Source: Sphingobium cupriresistens (GTDB lineage Bacteria; Pseudomonadota; Alphaproteobacteria; Sphingomonadales; Sphingomonadaceae). From it: a DNA stretch of 64,000 nt. How positions within the stretch are numbered: position 1 is the stretch's first letter; each line of letters opens with the position of its first letter. The position numbers and the translations under genes are program-made. The notes under the pieces were generated by a model. The model had not been told where the DNA came from and did no database searches. It worked only from the letters and a program-made list of their open reading frames with translations. The stretch lies in assembly GCF_004152865.1 (NCBI RefSeq), contig NZ_SEOO01000015.1, positions 38,402 through 102,401 of the forward strand, given 5' to 3'. Below, one piece after another: positions 1 to 8,701 of the stretch.

Positions 1-2
1 TA

Positions 3-1010
3 CATATTCTGCGCCGCATGGCTCCAATAGAGTTTGATGACGGAGGCGTCCGGCCCGCGATCATCGCCGTTCAGATATTTGCTGAATGTCCGCACCGCAT
101 TCAGGCGCATGACTTCGACCTGTGTCACCGCACGCGCCAGTTTCTGCCGCACGATCGGATCGTCGATCAGCATGGCGTCGCCCCGTGGCGTCGCGGCGAC
201 CGTGCCGATCAGCTTGTCCAGTTCCTGGCTGAACCGAATTTGACGCCCCAGCGCATCTTCCGGGCCGCGTTCATAGGCCAGCGTCGTCATCGCGATGCGC
301 CACCCGTCGTTGATGTCGCCAACAATATTGGCGACCGGCACTTCGACATCGTCGAAAAAGGTTTCGTTGAATTCGCATTCGCCCGAAATCTGGCGCAAGG
401 GGCGGATCGAGACGCCAGGGCTTTTCATGTCGATCAGCAGGAAGCTCAGCCCCTTATGCTTGGGCGCGTCGGGGTCCGTGCGCACCAGCGCGAAGCACCA
501 TTGCGAATATTGCGCAAAGCTGGTCCAGATTTTCTGGCCGTTGACGATGAACCTGTCGCCCCGTCGCTCGGCCCGCGTGCGCACCGACGCCAGGTCGGAC
601 CCGGCATTGGGTTCCGAAAAACCCTGGCACCATACATCGTCCGACGACAGGATGCGGGGCAGGAAATATTGCTTCTGCGCTTCGGTGCCGTGCCGCAGGA
701 TGGTGGACCCGGCAAGATTATGGCCGATGATGTTCAGCCCTTCGGGCGCGCCTACCCGCGCCATCTCCTCGGCAAAGATCGCGCGCTCGACCAGCGTGGC
801 GCCGCGCCCGCCATATTCCACTGGCCAGTTGATCCCGCTCCACCCGCCCGCATGGAGCTTTTTCTCCCAGGCGAGGCGGAACATCGCCCGTTCGTCCTCA
901 TCCTCCGGTTCGAACACCGTCTCGCCCCAGCCCGACGGCAGCGCATCGGCCAGCCAGGCGCGCAGGTCTGCGCGGAACCCCTCTTCCTGCGGGCTATAGC
1001 TGAAATCCAT
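3..1010 (-). CDS. Acyl-CoA dehydrogenase, 3' end cut by window edge
   Basis: This should be an FAD-dependent alpha,beta-dehydrogenation of an acyl-CoA thioester. Translating the minus strand from the ATG at 1010 gives 336 open residues with no stop before the window edge. The N-terminal helical domain begins MDFSYSPQEEGFRADLRAWL. The middle beta domain carries FSEPNAGSDLASVRT (about residues 130-145) and NGQKIWTSFAQYSQW, both typical of the family. The C-terminal helical domain is cut, so the catalytic Glu cannot be checked. Its start lies 4 bases after the stop of the PaaG-like gene upstream, so it is the last visible gene of a tight six-gene minus-strand operon. The substrate is unknown; a cyclic or aromatic side-chain acyl-CoA is an inference from context. 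Confidence 0.9.
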   Translation of the reverse strand, partial: MDFSYSPQEEGFRADLRAWLADALPSGWGETVFEPEDEDERAMFRLAWEKKLHAGGWSGINWPVEYGGRGATLVERAIFAEEMARVGAPEGLNIIGHNLAGSTILRHGTEAQKQYFLPRILSSDDVWCQGFSEPNAGSDLASVRTRAERRGDRFIVNGQKIWTSFAQYSQWCFALVRTDPDAPKHKGLSFLLIDMKSPGVSIRPLRQISGECEFNETFFDDVEVPVANIVGDINDGWRIAMTTLAYERGPEDALGRQIRFSQELDKLIGTVAATPRGDAMLIDDPIVRQKLARAVTQVEVMRLNAVRTFSKYLNGDDRGPDASVIKLYWSHAAQNM

Positions 1011-1014
1011 GATT

Positions 1015-1812
1015 CTAGCCCCTCAAGGCGGCCGCGGCGAAATCGGGCGCGCGCTTTTCACGGAACGCCTGCACGCCTTCCTCATATTCCGGCGTCAGAT
1101 AGGCGACTGTCTGGGCATAGCTTTCATATTCCAGCATCTGATCGAGCGTGGCGTTGCTGGCCTTGTTCAGCAGCGTCTTGGTCATGCCGATCGCAGTCGG
1201 CGATCCGGCGGTGATCTTGGCCGCGATGGCGCGGGCGCGCTCCAGCAGTTCGTCATGCGGCACCACATGATTGACGATGCCCAGCGCCGCCGCTTCCTGC
1301 GCCGACACCTTGCGGGCGGTATAGCAAAGCTCCTTGGCCTTGTTGATGCCGATCACCCGGCCCAGCAGGTAGAGCCCGCCCAGGTCCGGGACCAGCCCAA
1401 CGCGGGCGAAGGCCTGGATGAAGCTCGCATTCTCGCTCGCCACGATGAAGTCGCAGGCGAGCGCGATGTTGAACCCCGCCCCGGCCGCCGCACCGTTGAC
1501 CGCCGCGATCACCGGCTTTTCGATGCGGAACAGCGGCTCCAATATATCCTTCAATATCCAGCGATGCCGGGTCCGCCGTTGCAGCGGCGTCATGTCGTCC
1601 TTGCGCGCCTTGAGGTCCGCGCCGGCGCAGAAACCGCGCCCCGCGCCGGTCAGGATGATGCAGCCAACGTCCCGGTCGGCCGCGACCTTGCCCAGCAAAT
1701 CCTGCAATTCCTGATAGAGTTCGTCGGTCGTCGCATTCATCGCGTCGGGCCGGTTCAGCGTGATCGTCGCGATCCGGTCGCTGACGTCGTAGAGCAGATT
1801 ATTATAGACCAT
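1015..1812 (-). CDS. Enoyl-CoA hydratase/isomerase family protein, PaaG-like
   Basis: A 265-residue crotonase-fold protein that should act on an unsaturated or ring-containing CoA thioester. The oxyanion-hole segments are GRGFCAGADL (about 58-67) and NGAAAGAGF (about 106-114). The two Glu residues that catalyse hydration in classical enoyl-CoA hydratases are replaced: Asn115 stands where GGxCE has Glu, and Phe135 where QPE has Glu. The stretch FIQAFARVGLVPDLGG (about 131-146) instead resembles PaaG-type isomerases, which use the Asp of the PD-x-GG motif (here about Asp143). Isomerisation of a ring or enoyl-CoA is therefore more likely than hydration; this is inferred from residues only. It sits between the MBL-fold gene and the acyl-CoA dehydrogenase in the same operon. 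Confidence 0.88.
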   Translation of the reverse strand: MVYNNLLYDVSDRIATITLNRPDAMNATTDELYQELQDLLGKVAADRDVGCIILTGAGRGFCAGADLKARKDDMTPLQRRTRHRWILKDILEPLFRIEKPVIAAVNGAAAGAGFNIALACDFIVASENASFIQAFARVGLVPDLGGLYLLGRVIGINKAKELCYTARKVSAQEAAALGIVNHVVPHDELLERARAIAAKITAGSPTAIGMTKTLLNKASNATLDQMLEYESYAQTVAYLTPEYEEGVQAFREKRAPDFAAAALRG

Positions 1813-1821
1813 GGGGCATCC

Positions 1822-2655
1822 TCATGCGGAAGCGGCCGGCTCAGGCGGTTCATGCGCCAGGTCGCCGTCGGTGGAATCGGGGATCGCGAACCATTGTTCG
1901 GGAATGTTGCGCGGAATACGGAAATCATGGGCGGGAATGACGATGTCGCTATTGTCCTGCACGCGGCGCATCGCTCGCTGCCAGTCGCGCTCGCTCTCGC
2001 TGCGGATGTTGCCGGTCAGATAGGCGCCGGTCAGCGACCGTTGCGGATGGCTGGTGGCGCGGGCGTCGGCGGGGAACCAGTAGCGATAATGGTCGCCAAG
2101 GTCCGATACGATCGCCGCCCTGCCCTTCGCCGTATCGACGATGACGACCTGCATCCCTTCGGTATGGCTGGGCAGGGACAGCAGGCGGATGCCGGGAAAC
2201 AACTGATGGTCGCCGTCCAGCAGCATCAATTGCGCCGGGCGTTTGCGCGCCATCAGATTGTCGAGCGTCGATTTCCAATAGAATATCCGCTGCGATGGCA
2301 CCGGATCGACCGCCGCCAGCAACTCGGCCCGCTGCACGACGACGCAAGCATCGGGGAACAGGTCGAGATTGTCGGCATGATCGAAATGCATATGGGTCAG
2401 GACGACATGGCTGATGTCGGTCGGCGTCAGCCCCTCCGCCGCGAGCGCCGCGATCAGCGCCGGATGACCGCCGCCTGTGCCCTGCACTCGCAACCGCTTG
2501 TGGATGGTCGGGATGTCCGCCATCCCGCTATCCACCAGGATAGTGCGGCCCTCCCCCCGGACCAGCCAGCAATGCACCGGATCGCGCATAACCGATCCGC
2601 CATGCGGCAGATACAGCTCGCCCAGCCGGAGGGAAGTGATGCGATAGTGGCTCAC
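1822..2655 (-). CDS. Metallo-beta-lactamase-fold hydrolase, AHL-lactonase/AttM-like
   Basis: A 277-residue MBL-fold hydrolase. The metal-binding motif THMHFDHADN lies at about residues 87-96, with further candidate ligands in SHTEGM, SDLGDH and the late PAHD. The HxHxDH layout and overall length resemble AttM/AiiA-type lactonases, so it may open a lactone or cleave a thioester; the true substrate is unknown. I chose a GTG start at 2655 because its GTGA overlaps the stop of the upstream DUF35 gene. A longer in-frame extension exists but would run back into that gene. Translationally coupled second-last step of the minus-strand operon, 9 bases before the PaaG-like gene. Confidence 0.85.
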   Translation of the reverse strand: MSHYRITSLRLGELYLPHGGSVMRDPVHCWLVRGEGRTILVDSGMADIPTIHKRLRVQGTGGGHPALIAALAAEGLTPTDISHVVLTHMHFDHADNLDLFPDACVVVQRAELLAAVDPVPSQRIFYWKSTLDNLMARKRPAQLMLLDGDHQLFPGIRLLSLPSHTEGMQVVIVDTAKGRAAIVSDLGDHYRYWFPADARATSHPQRSLTGAYLTGNIRSESERDWQRAMRRVQDNSDIVIPAHDFRIPRNIPEQWFAIPDSTDGDLAHEPPEPAASA

Positions 2656-3578
2656 TCCTCGATAACCTCGAAGCGTTCGATGTCGGACACGCGGCCCTTG
2701 CGCTCGCCCTGCGTCCACACGGCGCGGACACGGGTGCCCGGCTTGATCTTCTCCTTGGCCTCTTCCAGGCTGTCGATCTCGATCACATGGATCATGCGGG
2801 TCGATGCGCCGTCCAGCACGATCTCCGCATAGACATAGGGCACCTTGCGGGTCTGGCCATAGACTTCCATGTTGATGATGGAACAGCCGCGGATTGTCCC
2901 GGTGTCCTCACACGCCTTCCAGGTGCCGGTGCGACTGTGCGCGACATCGTCAATCTCGCGCGGGGGCAGCAAAGCGACGTCGCTGCCGGGCGATCGCACG
3001 CCCATGAAGCGGCCATTCTCCCGGATTTCATCGAACATGCGGCCATAATAGGGACCATAGGCATGTTCATAGTCCAGCTTCATAGCATAGGGGATGACGC
3101 CCAGCGGCTCTTCCATCGTCTCCAGCGGCTTGACCGTACCGAGCGGGGCGTCGGGTGCGGGTTTGAAACCCTTGACGGCCAGGATCGACTGTTCGACGCT
3201 GTCGTCCCATGCCGCCTCGACCCGCTGGCCGATCGACAGGTCGTCCAGTTCGGCGAGGATGCGGTGCGGGAAATCATTGTCGCAGCCATCGAGCCGGATG
3301 AAGCCGATCACCTGGCCATCGACGCGGGTAAAGGCGGTCAGCACGCCTGTATGGGGCGCTTCGACAAAGGCTTCGGGTTCTTCGCCGCCGGTGGAGGAGA
3401 AATCCTGCGCGGGTGCGACGACCTGCCCCGACGCGAAGCGCGACGCCACGATCCTGCGGTTCTTGACCTCCGCCAGGAAAGTGCCCGCCGCGCGGCCTGG
3501 CGTCAGCGTATAGGGCAGGTTGATCTCGCTGTGGAAAGTCGGCAGGTCGATCGGATAACTGTCCGGTGCGGAAAACAT
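2652..3578 (-). CDS. Double DUF35 (OB-fold) acyl-CoA-associated protein lacking zinc-ribbon cysteines
   Basis: About 308 residues from the ATG at 3578, which follows a good AAGGAGAG ribosome site. Two DUF35-like modules can be seen. The first starts near residue 30 with the lead-in GTFLAEVKNRRIVASR and continues into an OB-like segment (GVLTAFTRVDGQVIGFIRLD). The second starts near residue 165 (MFDEIRENGRFMGVRS) and continues to the C-terminus. DUF35 proteins usually carry a rubredoxin-like CxxC...CxxC zinc ribbon at this point and partner thiolase-fold enzymes. Here neither copy has CxxC pairs; only isolated Cys remain. The two genes just upstream encode thiolase-fold proteins, so a multi-subunit complex is likely, but its reaction is unknown. 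Confidence 0.75.
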   Translation of the reverse strand: MFSAPDSYPIDLPTFHSEINLPYTLTPGRAAGTFLAEVKNRRIVASRFASGQVVAPAQDFSSTGGEEPEAFVEAPHTGVLTAFTRVDGQVIGFIRLDGCDNDFPHRILAELDDLSIGQRVEAAWDDSVEQSILAVKGFKPAPDAPLGTVKPLETMEEPLGVIPYAMKLDYEHAYGPYYGRMFDEIRENGRFMGVRSPGSDVALLPPREIDDVAHSRTGTWKACEDTGTIRGCSIINMEVYGQTRKVPYVYAEIVLDGASTRMIHVIEIDSLEEAKEKIKPGTRVRAVWTQGERKGRVSDIERFEVIEE

Positions 3579-3589
3579 CGTGTCTCTCC

Positions 3590-4741
3590 TTATGCGCTCA
3601 GAACGGCGCAACCGCGCAGATTGGCCCAACCGCCGCCCGATTGGACAAGCGCGGTCTTGGCGTCCTTGATCTGGTGGCTTTCATTCTTGCCCATGACCTG
3701 CGTCGCCGCCTCGATCAGGCGGATCACGCCGACCGCGCCGATGGGGTTCGCGCCCATGCAGCCGCCCGACGGATTCACGGGTATGTCGCCGTCCAGTTGC
3801 GTCGCGCCGGACGCCATCAGCTCGGCCGCCTGTCCGGGCGGGCAAAGCCCCAGGCTCTCATAATAATTGAGTTCGAAGCAGCTATATGGCTCCTGCACCT
3901 CGACCACGTCGAATTGGCGGCGCGGATTGGTGATGCCGGCGGCGCGATAGACCTGGCGGCTGGCGATCGCCAACGGCTCCGACAGCATCAGCGACCGTTC
4001 GGGCGCATTATCCGCTTCGCAACAATAGGCCATGCCCCTGATCCAGGCCGGGCGGCTGGTCGAATGATGCGCCATCTTTTCCGACGACAGCACGATCGCA
4101 GCGGCGCCATCCGAAATGGGCGGCACGTCGAGCAGTTTGATCGGCCAGCAGAGCGGCTTGGAATTGAGGACGTCCTCGACCGACACCTCCTTCTTCACAT
4201 GCGCATAGGGGTTGGCGATCGCATTTTTGCGGTTTTTGGCCGCGACCATGGCGGCGGCTTCCTCCGTATGGCCCAGCACATCCATGCGGGCGCGCCAGTA
4301 GGCGGCGGAAAAGCCCATGATGCCGACTGCGAACTCCCGGCCCCAGAAGGGATCGTAGAGGGTGGAGATCGAATATTGCAGTTGCCCTTCGGACAGCTTG
4401 TCATAGGCGACCACCAAAGTGCGTTCGGAGAAGCCGCCCGCAACCTGATAATAGCCGGCCAGCGCCCCGGCGAAGCCCGCACCGCCGCCGCTGGTCAGGC
4501 GGACCACCGACTTGCCCTGCGCGCCGATCGCATCGACCACCCATTTTTCCGGCTGATTGACCGCGGCGAACAGCACCGGACCGGTGGCGACGACGACGGT
4601 GTCGATATCCTCCATGCTCAGCTTGGCGTCCGCGAGCGCGCGGTCCACCGCCTCGCGGACGAGGCCCGCCTGGCTGACATCGGTCCGGCGGCGTGCATGA
4701 TGGGTCTGCCCGACCCCGACAATTCCAACGTGACGGCCCAT
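3590..4741 (-). CDS. Thiolase-fold protein (SCP-x/lipid-transfer type) without the nucleophilic Cys
   Basis: A 383-residue thiolase-superfamily protein (start ATG at 4741; a TTG six bases earlier would overlap the previous stop). The N-terminal half starts GRHVGIVGVGQT and the C-terminal half contains VNPSGGCMGANPIGAVG (about residues 327-343). At the place where true thiolases have the Cys-Ala-Ser-Gly nucleophile loop this protein reads RLTSGGGAGFAG, so the catalytic Cys is Gly. Cys-less relatives such as Ltp2 of steroid degradation work as aldolases together with a DUF35 partner. A DUF35 gene follows 11 bases downstream, and a second Cys-less thiolase-fold gene ends 2 bases upstream. Retro-aldol or C-C bond chemistry on a CoA thioester is inferred, not shown. 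Confidence 0.82.
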   Translation of the reverse strand: MGRHVGIVGVGQTHHARRRTDVSQAGLVREAVDRALADAKLSMEDIDTVVVATGPVLFAAVNQPEKWVVDAIGAQGKSVVRLTSGGGAGFAGALAGYYQVAGGFSERTLVVAYDKLSEGQLQYSISTLYDPFWGREFAVGIMGFSAAYWRARMDVLGHTEEAAAMVAAKNRKNAIANPYAHVKKEVSVEDVLNSKPLCWPIKLLDVPPISDGAAAIVLSSEKMAHHSTSRPAWIRGMAYCCEADNAPERSLMLSEPLAIASRQVYRAAGITNPRRQFDVVEVQEPYSCFELNYYESLGLCPPGQAAELMASGATQLDGDIPVNPSGGCMGANPIGAVGVIRLIEAATQVMGKNESHQIKDAKTALVQSGGGWANLRGCAVLSA

Positions 4742-4743
4742 AA

Positions 4744-5874
4744 TCAAACCTCGAGAGTGAAGACGCAGTTGTTCTGCATAGCGACGCCACCAGCGCCGTG
4801 GACGATCGCGCGGCGGGGGGCGCCGCCGCCGAACAGTTCCGGCTGGCTCAATTGCCGGCTGGCTTCCGCCAGTCGGACGAGGCCGGTCGCCATGATCGGA
4901 TCGGCCGGCAAAGCGCCGCCCGACCGGTTGATCGCGACCTTGCCGTCGCGCGCTGCCGACAGGCCCTTGCCCGCTTCCGCCAGGCCCAGCGCCTCGATCG
5001 CCAGCAATTCGCCGATCACCGACGATCCGCTGATTTCGGCAATGTCCGCATCCGCCGACGCCCAGCCGGCATTGCGGTAGGCCATGGCGGCGGCCGTGGC
5101 GGCGGCCGTGGCGGCGGACGACAGTCGGCCGGCCTCGCGCGCAGCGAGGCTGTGCGTGTCCATCGACGTGCCCATACCAGTGATGAAGGCGGGATTGCGG
5201 CTGACCCGCCGGGCAATATCTTCCCGCGCGATCAGCACGGCGACCGCGCCGTCTACGGGTCGGGCGAACATCAGTTCGGTGAGCGGGGCGGCGCCTTCCT
5301 CGGCGGCGAGCACCGCATCTGCGTCAGGCAGGTCGTCGATCGCCACCTTGCCCGACGTTGCGGCAGCGGCCCAGCGTTCGGCGACAAGGTCAGCCAGATC
5401 GCGGCGCGAAAGCCCGCTTTCTGCCAGATAACGCTGCGCCAATATGCCGTTGGCGGCGCGCTGGCCGAAGCCGACGGGACGCTGGTAGAACGGCTCCACC
5501 TGCGCGTTCCAATAGAGGTCGACATTGGATTCCGACGGCTTGCTATAGGCCACGATCAGACCGACCGAGGACGAGCCGGAGCGGATTTTGTTAACGCCGT
5601 AGAGCGCCGCCCAAAGACCGTCTTCCTCGACGCGCGCTTCTTCCTTGTGGTGCGCGCCGAGCGCGCCGAGAAAACCGCAGTTGGAAATGGACCGGCCATC
5701 GAGCACGTCGCTGCCGGAATCGATGATGAAGTCCACATCATCGATCGTCAGGCCTGAACCCTTGAATACCGACGTGACCACCGAAGAGATCAGATCGATA
5801 TGCTGGGCATTGTTCCAGGCAGGTCGAAATTCTGTCTGGGCGGTCGCCACGACCCCCACCTTGCTTAGCGCCAT
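4744..5874 (-). CDS. Second thiolase-fold protein, strongly diverged
   Basis: About 376 residues from ATG 5874, preferred because AGGA lies about ten bases upstream; an alternative ATG at 5889 would add MRNAL. It begins MALSKVGVVATAQTEF, and near the C-terminus shows KVAINRSGGALPADPIMATG, the counterpart of the NPSGG loop of its neighbour. The thiolase nucleophile region reads ARVEEDGLWAALYG, so the catalytic Cys is absent here also. It carries an Ala-rich stretch (AATAAATAAAMAYRNAG). It is probably a non-catalytic or co-catalytic subunit pairing with the next gene, which starts 2 bases after its stop. It opens the minus-strand operon and shares the intergenic region with the divergent amidohydrolase operon. 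Confidence 0.75.
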   Translation of the reverse strand: MALSKVGVVATAQTEFRPAWNNAQHIDLISSVVTSVFKGSGLTIDDVDFIIDSGSDVLDGRSISNCGFLGALGAHHKEEARVEEDGLWAALYGVNKIRSGSSSVGLIVAYSKPSESNVDLYWNAQVEPFYQRPVGFGQRAANGILAQRYLAESGLSRRDLADLVAERWAAAATSGKVAIDDLPDADAVLAAEEGAAPLTELMFARPVDGAVAVLIAREDIARRVSRNPAFITGMGTSMDTHSLAAREAGRLSSAATAAATAAAMAYRNAGWASADADIAEISGSSVIGELLAIEALGLAEAGKGLSAARDGKVAINRSGGALPADPIMATGLVRLAEASRQLSQPELFGGGAPRRAIVHGAGGVAMQNNCVFTLEV

Positions 5875-6114
5875 CAGTGCATTCCTCATCCCAGCACCAT
5901 TCCCATGCTTGAAGCGGTGAACGGCGTTGTAGCCCTGGTTATGCCGCCCTCCATGCCCTAGTCAAGATAATTCGACGATTAGTCGGATTTTAATGATGGG
6001 AATGAAAATGGCCTATTCCCCGGCGAAATTGGCGATTATGATGATGGAATAAGGAGATTGCTTTTTACTTTTATCCGAAACATTATCGGGCAAAGCAAAA
6101 TGGAGAGGTAGGAT
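5875..6114. promoter_or_regulatory. Divergent promoter region between two catabolic operons, with an inverted repeat
   Basis: This 240-base, comparatively AT-rich region separates the minus-strand thiolase-like operon from the plus-strand amidohydrolase operon, so it must hold both promoters. An inverted repeat at 5969-5989 has 8-base arms (AATTCGAC and GTCGGATT, one mismatch) separated by 5 bases, the size of an operator for a TetR- or MarR-type dimer. A ribosome site GGAGAGG lies before the plus-strand ATG at 6115. No convincing -35/-10 pair is claimed. The GntR-type motif seen at other promoters of this window is not present here. Confidence 0.5.
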
Positions 6115-7179
6115 ATGGGTTTGGACGTAACGGGCCGCTATCGCTATCCGGCGCCGAATCCGGCGTGGCTGGCCCACGCCCGCGAAGAGGCCATCGATCC
6201 CGACCTGCCGATCATCGACCCGCATCATCATCTGTGGGTGGAAGCGGGCATCCCCTATTTGCTCGACCAATTGCTGGCCGATCTGGGCGAAGGCCACCGG
6301 ATCGATGCGACCGTCTTCGTCCAGGCCCATTATGCCTATCGCGCAGGCGGGCCGCGCCATCTGGCGCCGGTGGGCGAGACCGAAGCGGTCGCCGCCATCG
6401 CTGCGGAGGCGGCGCGACGCGGCGCGGCCACCGCGGTCGCCGCGGGCATCGTCGCCCATGCCGACCTGATGCTGGGCGATGCGGTGGAGGAGGTGCTGGC
6501 CGCCCATATGGACGCCGCCGACGGCCGACTGCGCGGCATCCGCCATTCGGTGTCCCGCGACGAACTCTTCCCCGACGGCATCGTGCTGCGCCCCTCTCCC
6601 GCAGGGATGCTGGCCGACCCGGCCTACCGCGCCGGACTCGCGCGGGTGCAGGCGGCGGGCCTCGTCTATGACGCGATGCTCTATCACCGGCAGATCCCCG
6701 AACTGATAGCGCTGGCGCGGGCCATGCCCGACCTGACCATCATCCTCGACCATATCGGCTGCATCATCGGCGTCGGCCCCTATGAAGGACGCGCGGACGA
6801 GAATTTCCAGCGCTGGTCGCAGGACATGGCCGATCTTGCCCGCTGCCCCAATGTTCGCGTCAAGATCGGCGGCTTCGGCATGATCATCTGCGGGGCGCGC
6901 TGGCATGAACGCGACGCGCCGCCATCTTCGATCGAACTGGCCGACGCATGGCGCCCCTATGTCGACCGCTGCATCGCCCTGTTCGGCGCGGACCGCTGCA
7001 TGTTCGAAAGCAATTTCCCCGTCGACAAGGCGATGTATTCCTACGCCACGCTCTGGAACGCCTTCAAGCGGCTGGCCGCCGGCGCCAGCGCCACGGAAAA
7101 GCACGCCCTGTTCGCCGGCACGGCGACCGCCGGCTATGGCCTGTCGCTGCCCGCTCTGGCCGATGCGCACAATGGCTAA
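6115..7179 (+). CDS. Amidohydrolase-family (PF04909-type TIM barrel) metal-dependent hydrolase
   Basis: A 354-residue amidohydrolase-2 protein. The metal motif IIDPHHHLW is at about residues 34-42, a central DHIGCIIG at about 218-225, and the late FESNFPVDKAMYSY at about 297-310; these are the usual positions of the HxH pair, the barrel His and the strand-8 Asp. Relatives open lactones (for example 2-pyrone-4,6-dicarboxylate lactonase LigI) or decarboxylate aromatic acids. Here hydrolysis of a lactone or ring-cleavage product is plausible but unproven. It is the first gene of a four-gene plus-strand operon, with a GGAGAGG ribosome site, and its last 8 bases overlap the acyl-CoA ligase start. 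Confidence 0.87.
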   Translation: MGLDVTGRYRYPAPNPAWLAHAREEAIDPDLPIIDPHHHLWVEAGIPYLLDQLLADLGEGHRIDATVFVQAHYAYRAGGPRHLAPVGETEAVAAIAAEAARRGAATAVAAGIVAHADLMLGDAVEEVLAAHMDAADGRLRGIRHSVSRDELFPDGIVLRPSPAGMLADPAYRAGLARVQAAGLVYDAMLYHRQIPELIALARAMPDLTIILDHIGCIIGVGPYEGRADENFQRWSQDMADLARCPNVRVKIGGFGMIICGARWHERDAPPSSIELADAWRPYVDRCIALFGADRCMFESNFPVDKAMYSYATLWNAFKRLAAGASATEKHALFAGTATAGYGLSLPALADAHNG

Positions 7180-8698
7180 TCGCGCCACCCGCCTCTTTCG
7201 CCTCGCGGCCGAGTCGCCCGACCGGACGGCACTGGTGTTCGAGGGCGCGACGCACAGCTTCGCCAGGCTGGCGCAAGGTGTGCAGGCGATGGCCGGCGGC
7301 CTTGCCGCGCTGGGTATTGGCCATGGCGACCATGTCGGGCTACTGCTGCGCGCCTCGCCCGACTTCATTCTGGCTCAACAGGCGCTATTCGCGCTCGGCG
7401 CGGTGGTGACTCCCATCAACATCCTCTATCGCGCGGGCGAGGTGCGCCACGCCGTAACTTGCTGCGCGCTCGGCCATATCGTCACCACCCGCGACCTCGC
7501 CGATGCGCTGGACGCCGACATGGATTGCCCGCTGATCCTGCTGGACGCGCCGGGGGACCACGCGAACCGCCGGTCGCTACCGCGCGCGATCGAGCAGGCC
7601 ACACCCCTTCCTGCGCCCGTTCCGCTCCAGCCGGAGGAGATGGCCATGCTCCTTCTCACCAGCGCCACCACGGGCAAGGCGAAAGGCGTCATGCTGTCCG
7701 CCGCCAATCTCGCCGCCAATTATGACAGCACGCCGGGCTGGCTGGGCCTGGACGGAGACAGCGTCATCCTGTGCGCCTTGCCGCTCTACAACACGTTCGG
7801 CCTTAACCAGTGCATCAACGCAATGCTGGTGACCGGCTGCACGCTGGTCCTGCACGCGCGCTTCGACGCGACCGCCTGCATCGACGCCATCGCGGCGCAC
7901 CGCTGCACCTTCCTGCCCGCCGTGCCGACGATGCTGCAGAAAATCCTCGATCATCCCTCCGCCAACCGTGATTCGCTCGGTTCGCTCCGCACGATCATGA
8001 CTGGCGGCGCGCCGGTGCCGTCCGCCCTGCTGCAACGGCTGCTGGCAGTCGCGCCGGACGCTCGACTGCTCACCGGCTATGGCCTCACCGAAGCGACCGC
8101 GCTCGTCACCCTGACTGAGGTCCGGCTCGGCGCCGACGGCGCGATGGAGCGGGAACGCACCATCGGCCGCGTGCTGGACGGCATGGATCTGGTCATCATG
8201 GACGATGGCGGCGCCCCTTGCCCAACCGGCGTCAACGGCGAAATCGTCGTGCGCGGGCCGAACCTGATGGCGGGCTATTATCGGGCGCCGATCGACAGCG
8301 CGATGGCGCTGCGCGACGGATGGCTGCGAACCGGCGACATCGGCCATCTCGACGCGGACGGCTACGCCTTTATCGTGGATCGCAAGAAGGACGTCATCAT
8401 TCGCGGCGGCCAGAATATCTACCCCGCCGACATAGAGGAGATACTCTATCAGGTGCCCGGCGTCGCGGAAGCGGCGGTGATCGCGCGCGAGGACGCGATG
8501 CTGGGCGAAGTCCCGGTCGCCTTTGTCGCGTTTCAGCCCGGCCGCCACCCGACGCCCGATCAAATGCTCGCCCATTGCCGCACCCACCTGGCCGCCTACA
8601 AGGTGCCCGTCACGGTCACCGTTCTGGACGAACTGCCCAAGGGGCCGACGGGCAAGATACTGCGCCGCGCGCTGCGACCCCAGCCGGTCGCGGGCTGA
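7172..8698 (+). CDS. AMP-forming acyl-CoA ligase (class I adenylate-forming)
   Basis: A 508-residue ligase that activates a carboxylic acid to its CoA thioester through an acyl-adenylate. The P-loop-like motif reads LLTSATTGKAKGVML (about residues 163-177), a variant of TSGTTGxPKG. A5-type GYGLTEAT lies near residue 305, GWLRTGDIGHLD near 385, VDRKKDVIIRGGQNIYP near 400, and the catalytic Lys motif PKGPTGKILRR near the C-terminus. I placed the start at ATG 7172, overlapping the upstream stop by 8 bases; longer in-frame extensions lie inside the amidohydrolase gene. The acid substrate cannot be read from the sequence. It presumably supplies CoA thioesters to the thiolase at 9582 and to the divergent beta-oxidation-like operon. 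Confidence 0.92.
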   Translation: MANRATRLFRLAAESPDRTALVFEGATHSFARLAQGVQAMAGGLAALGIGHGDHVGLLLRASPDFILAQQALFALGAVVTPINILYRAGEVRHAVTCCALGHIVTTRDLADALDADMDCPLILLDAPGDHANRRSLPRAIEQATPLPAPVPLQPEEMAMLLLTSATTGKAKGVMLSAANLAANYDSTPGWLGLDGDSVILCALPLYNTFGLNQCINAMLVTGCTLVLHARFDATACIDAIAAHRCTFLPAVPTMLQKILDHPSANRDSLGSLRTIMTGGAPVPSALLQRLLAVAPDARLLTGYGLTEATALVTLTEVRLGADGAMERERTIGRVLDGMDLVIMDDGGAPCPTGVNGEIVVRGPNLMAGYYRAPIDSAMALRDGWLRTGDIGHLDADGYAFIVDRKKDVIIRGGQNIYPADIEEILYQVPGVAEAAVIAREDAMLGEVPVAFVAFQPGRHPTPDQMLAHCRTHLAAYKVPVTVTVLDELPKGPTGKILRRALRPQPVAG

Positions 8699-8701
8699 CC
8701 C

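Noticed and set aside
593..601. GGTCGGACC, the core of the GntR-type motif
   Set aside because: It lies inside the acyl-CoA dehydrogenase coding sequence and lacks the outer T and A of the TGGT...ACCA frame.
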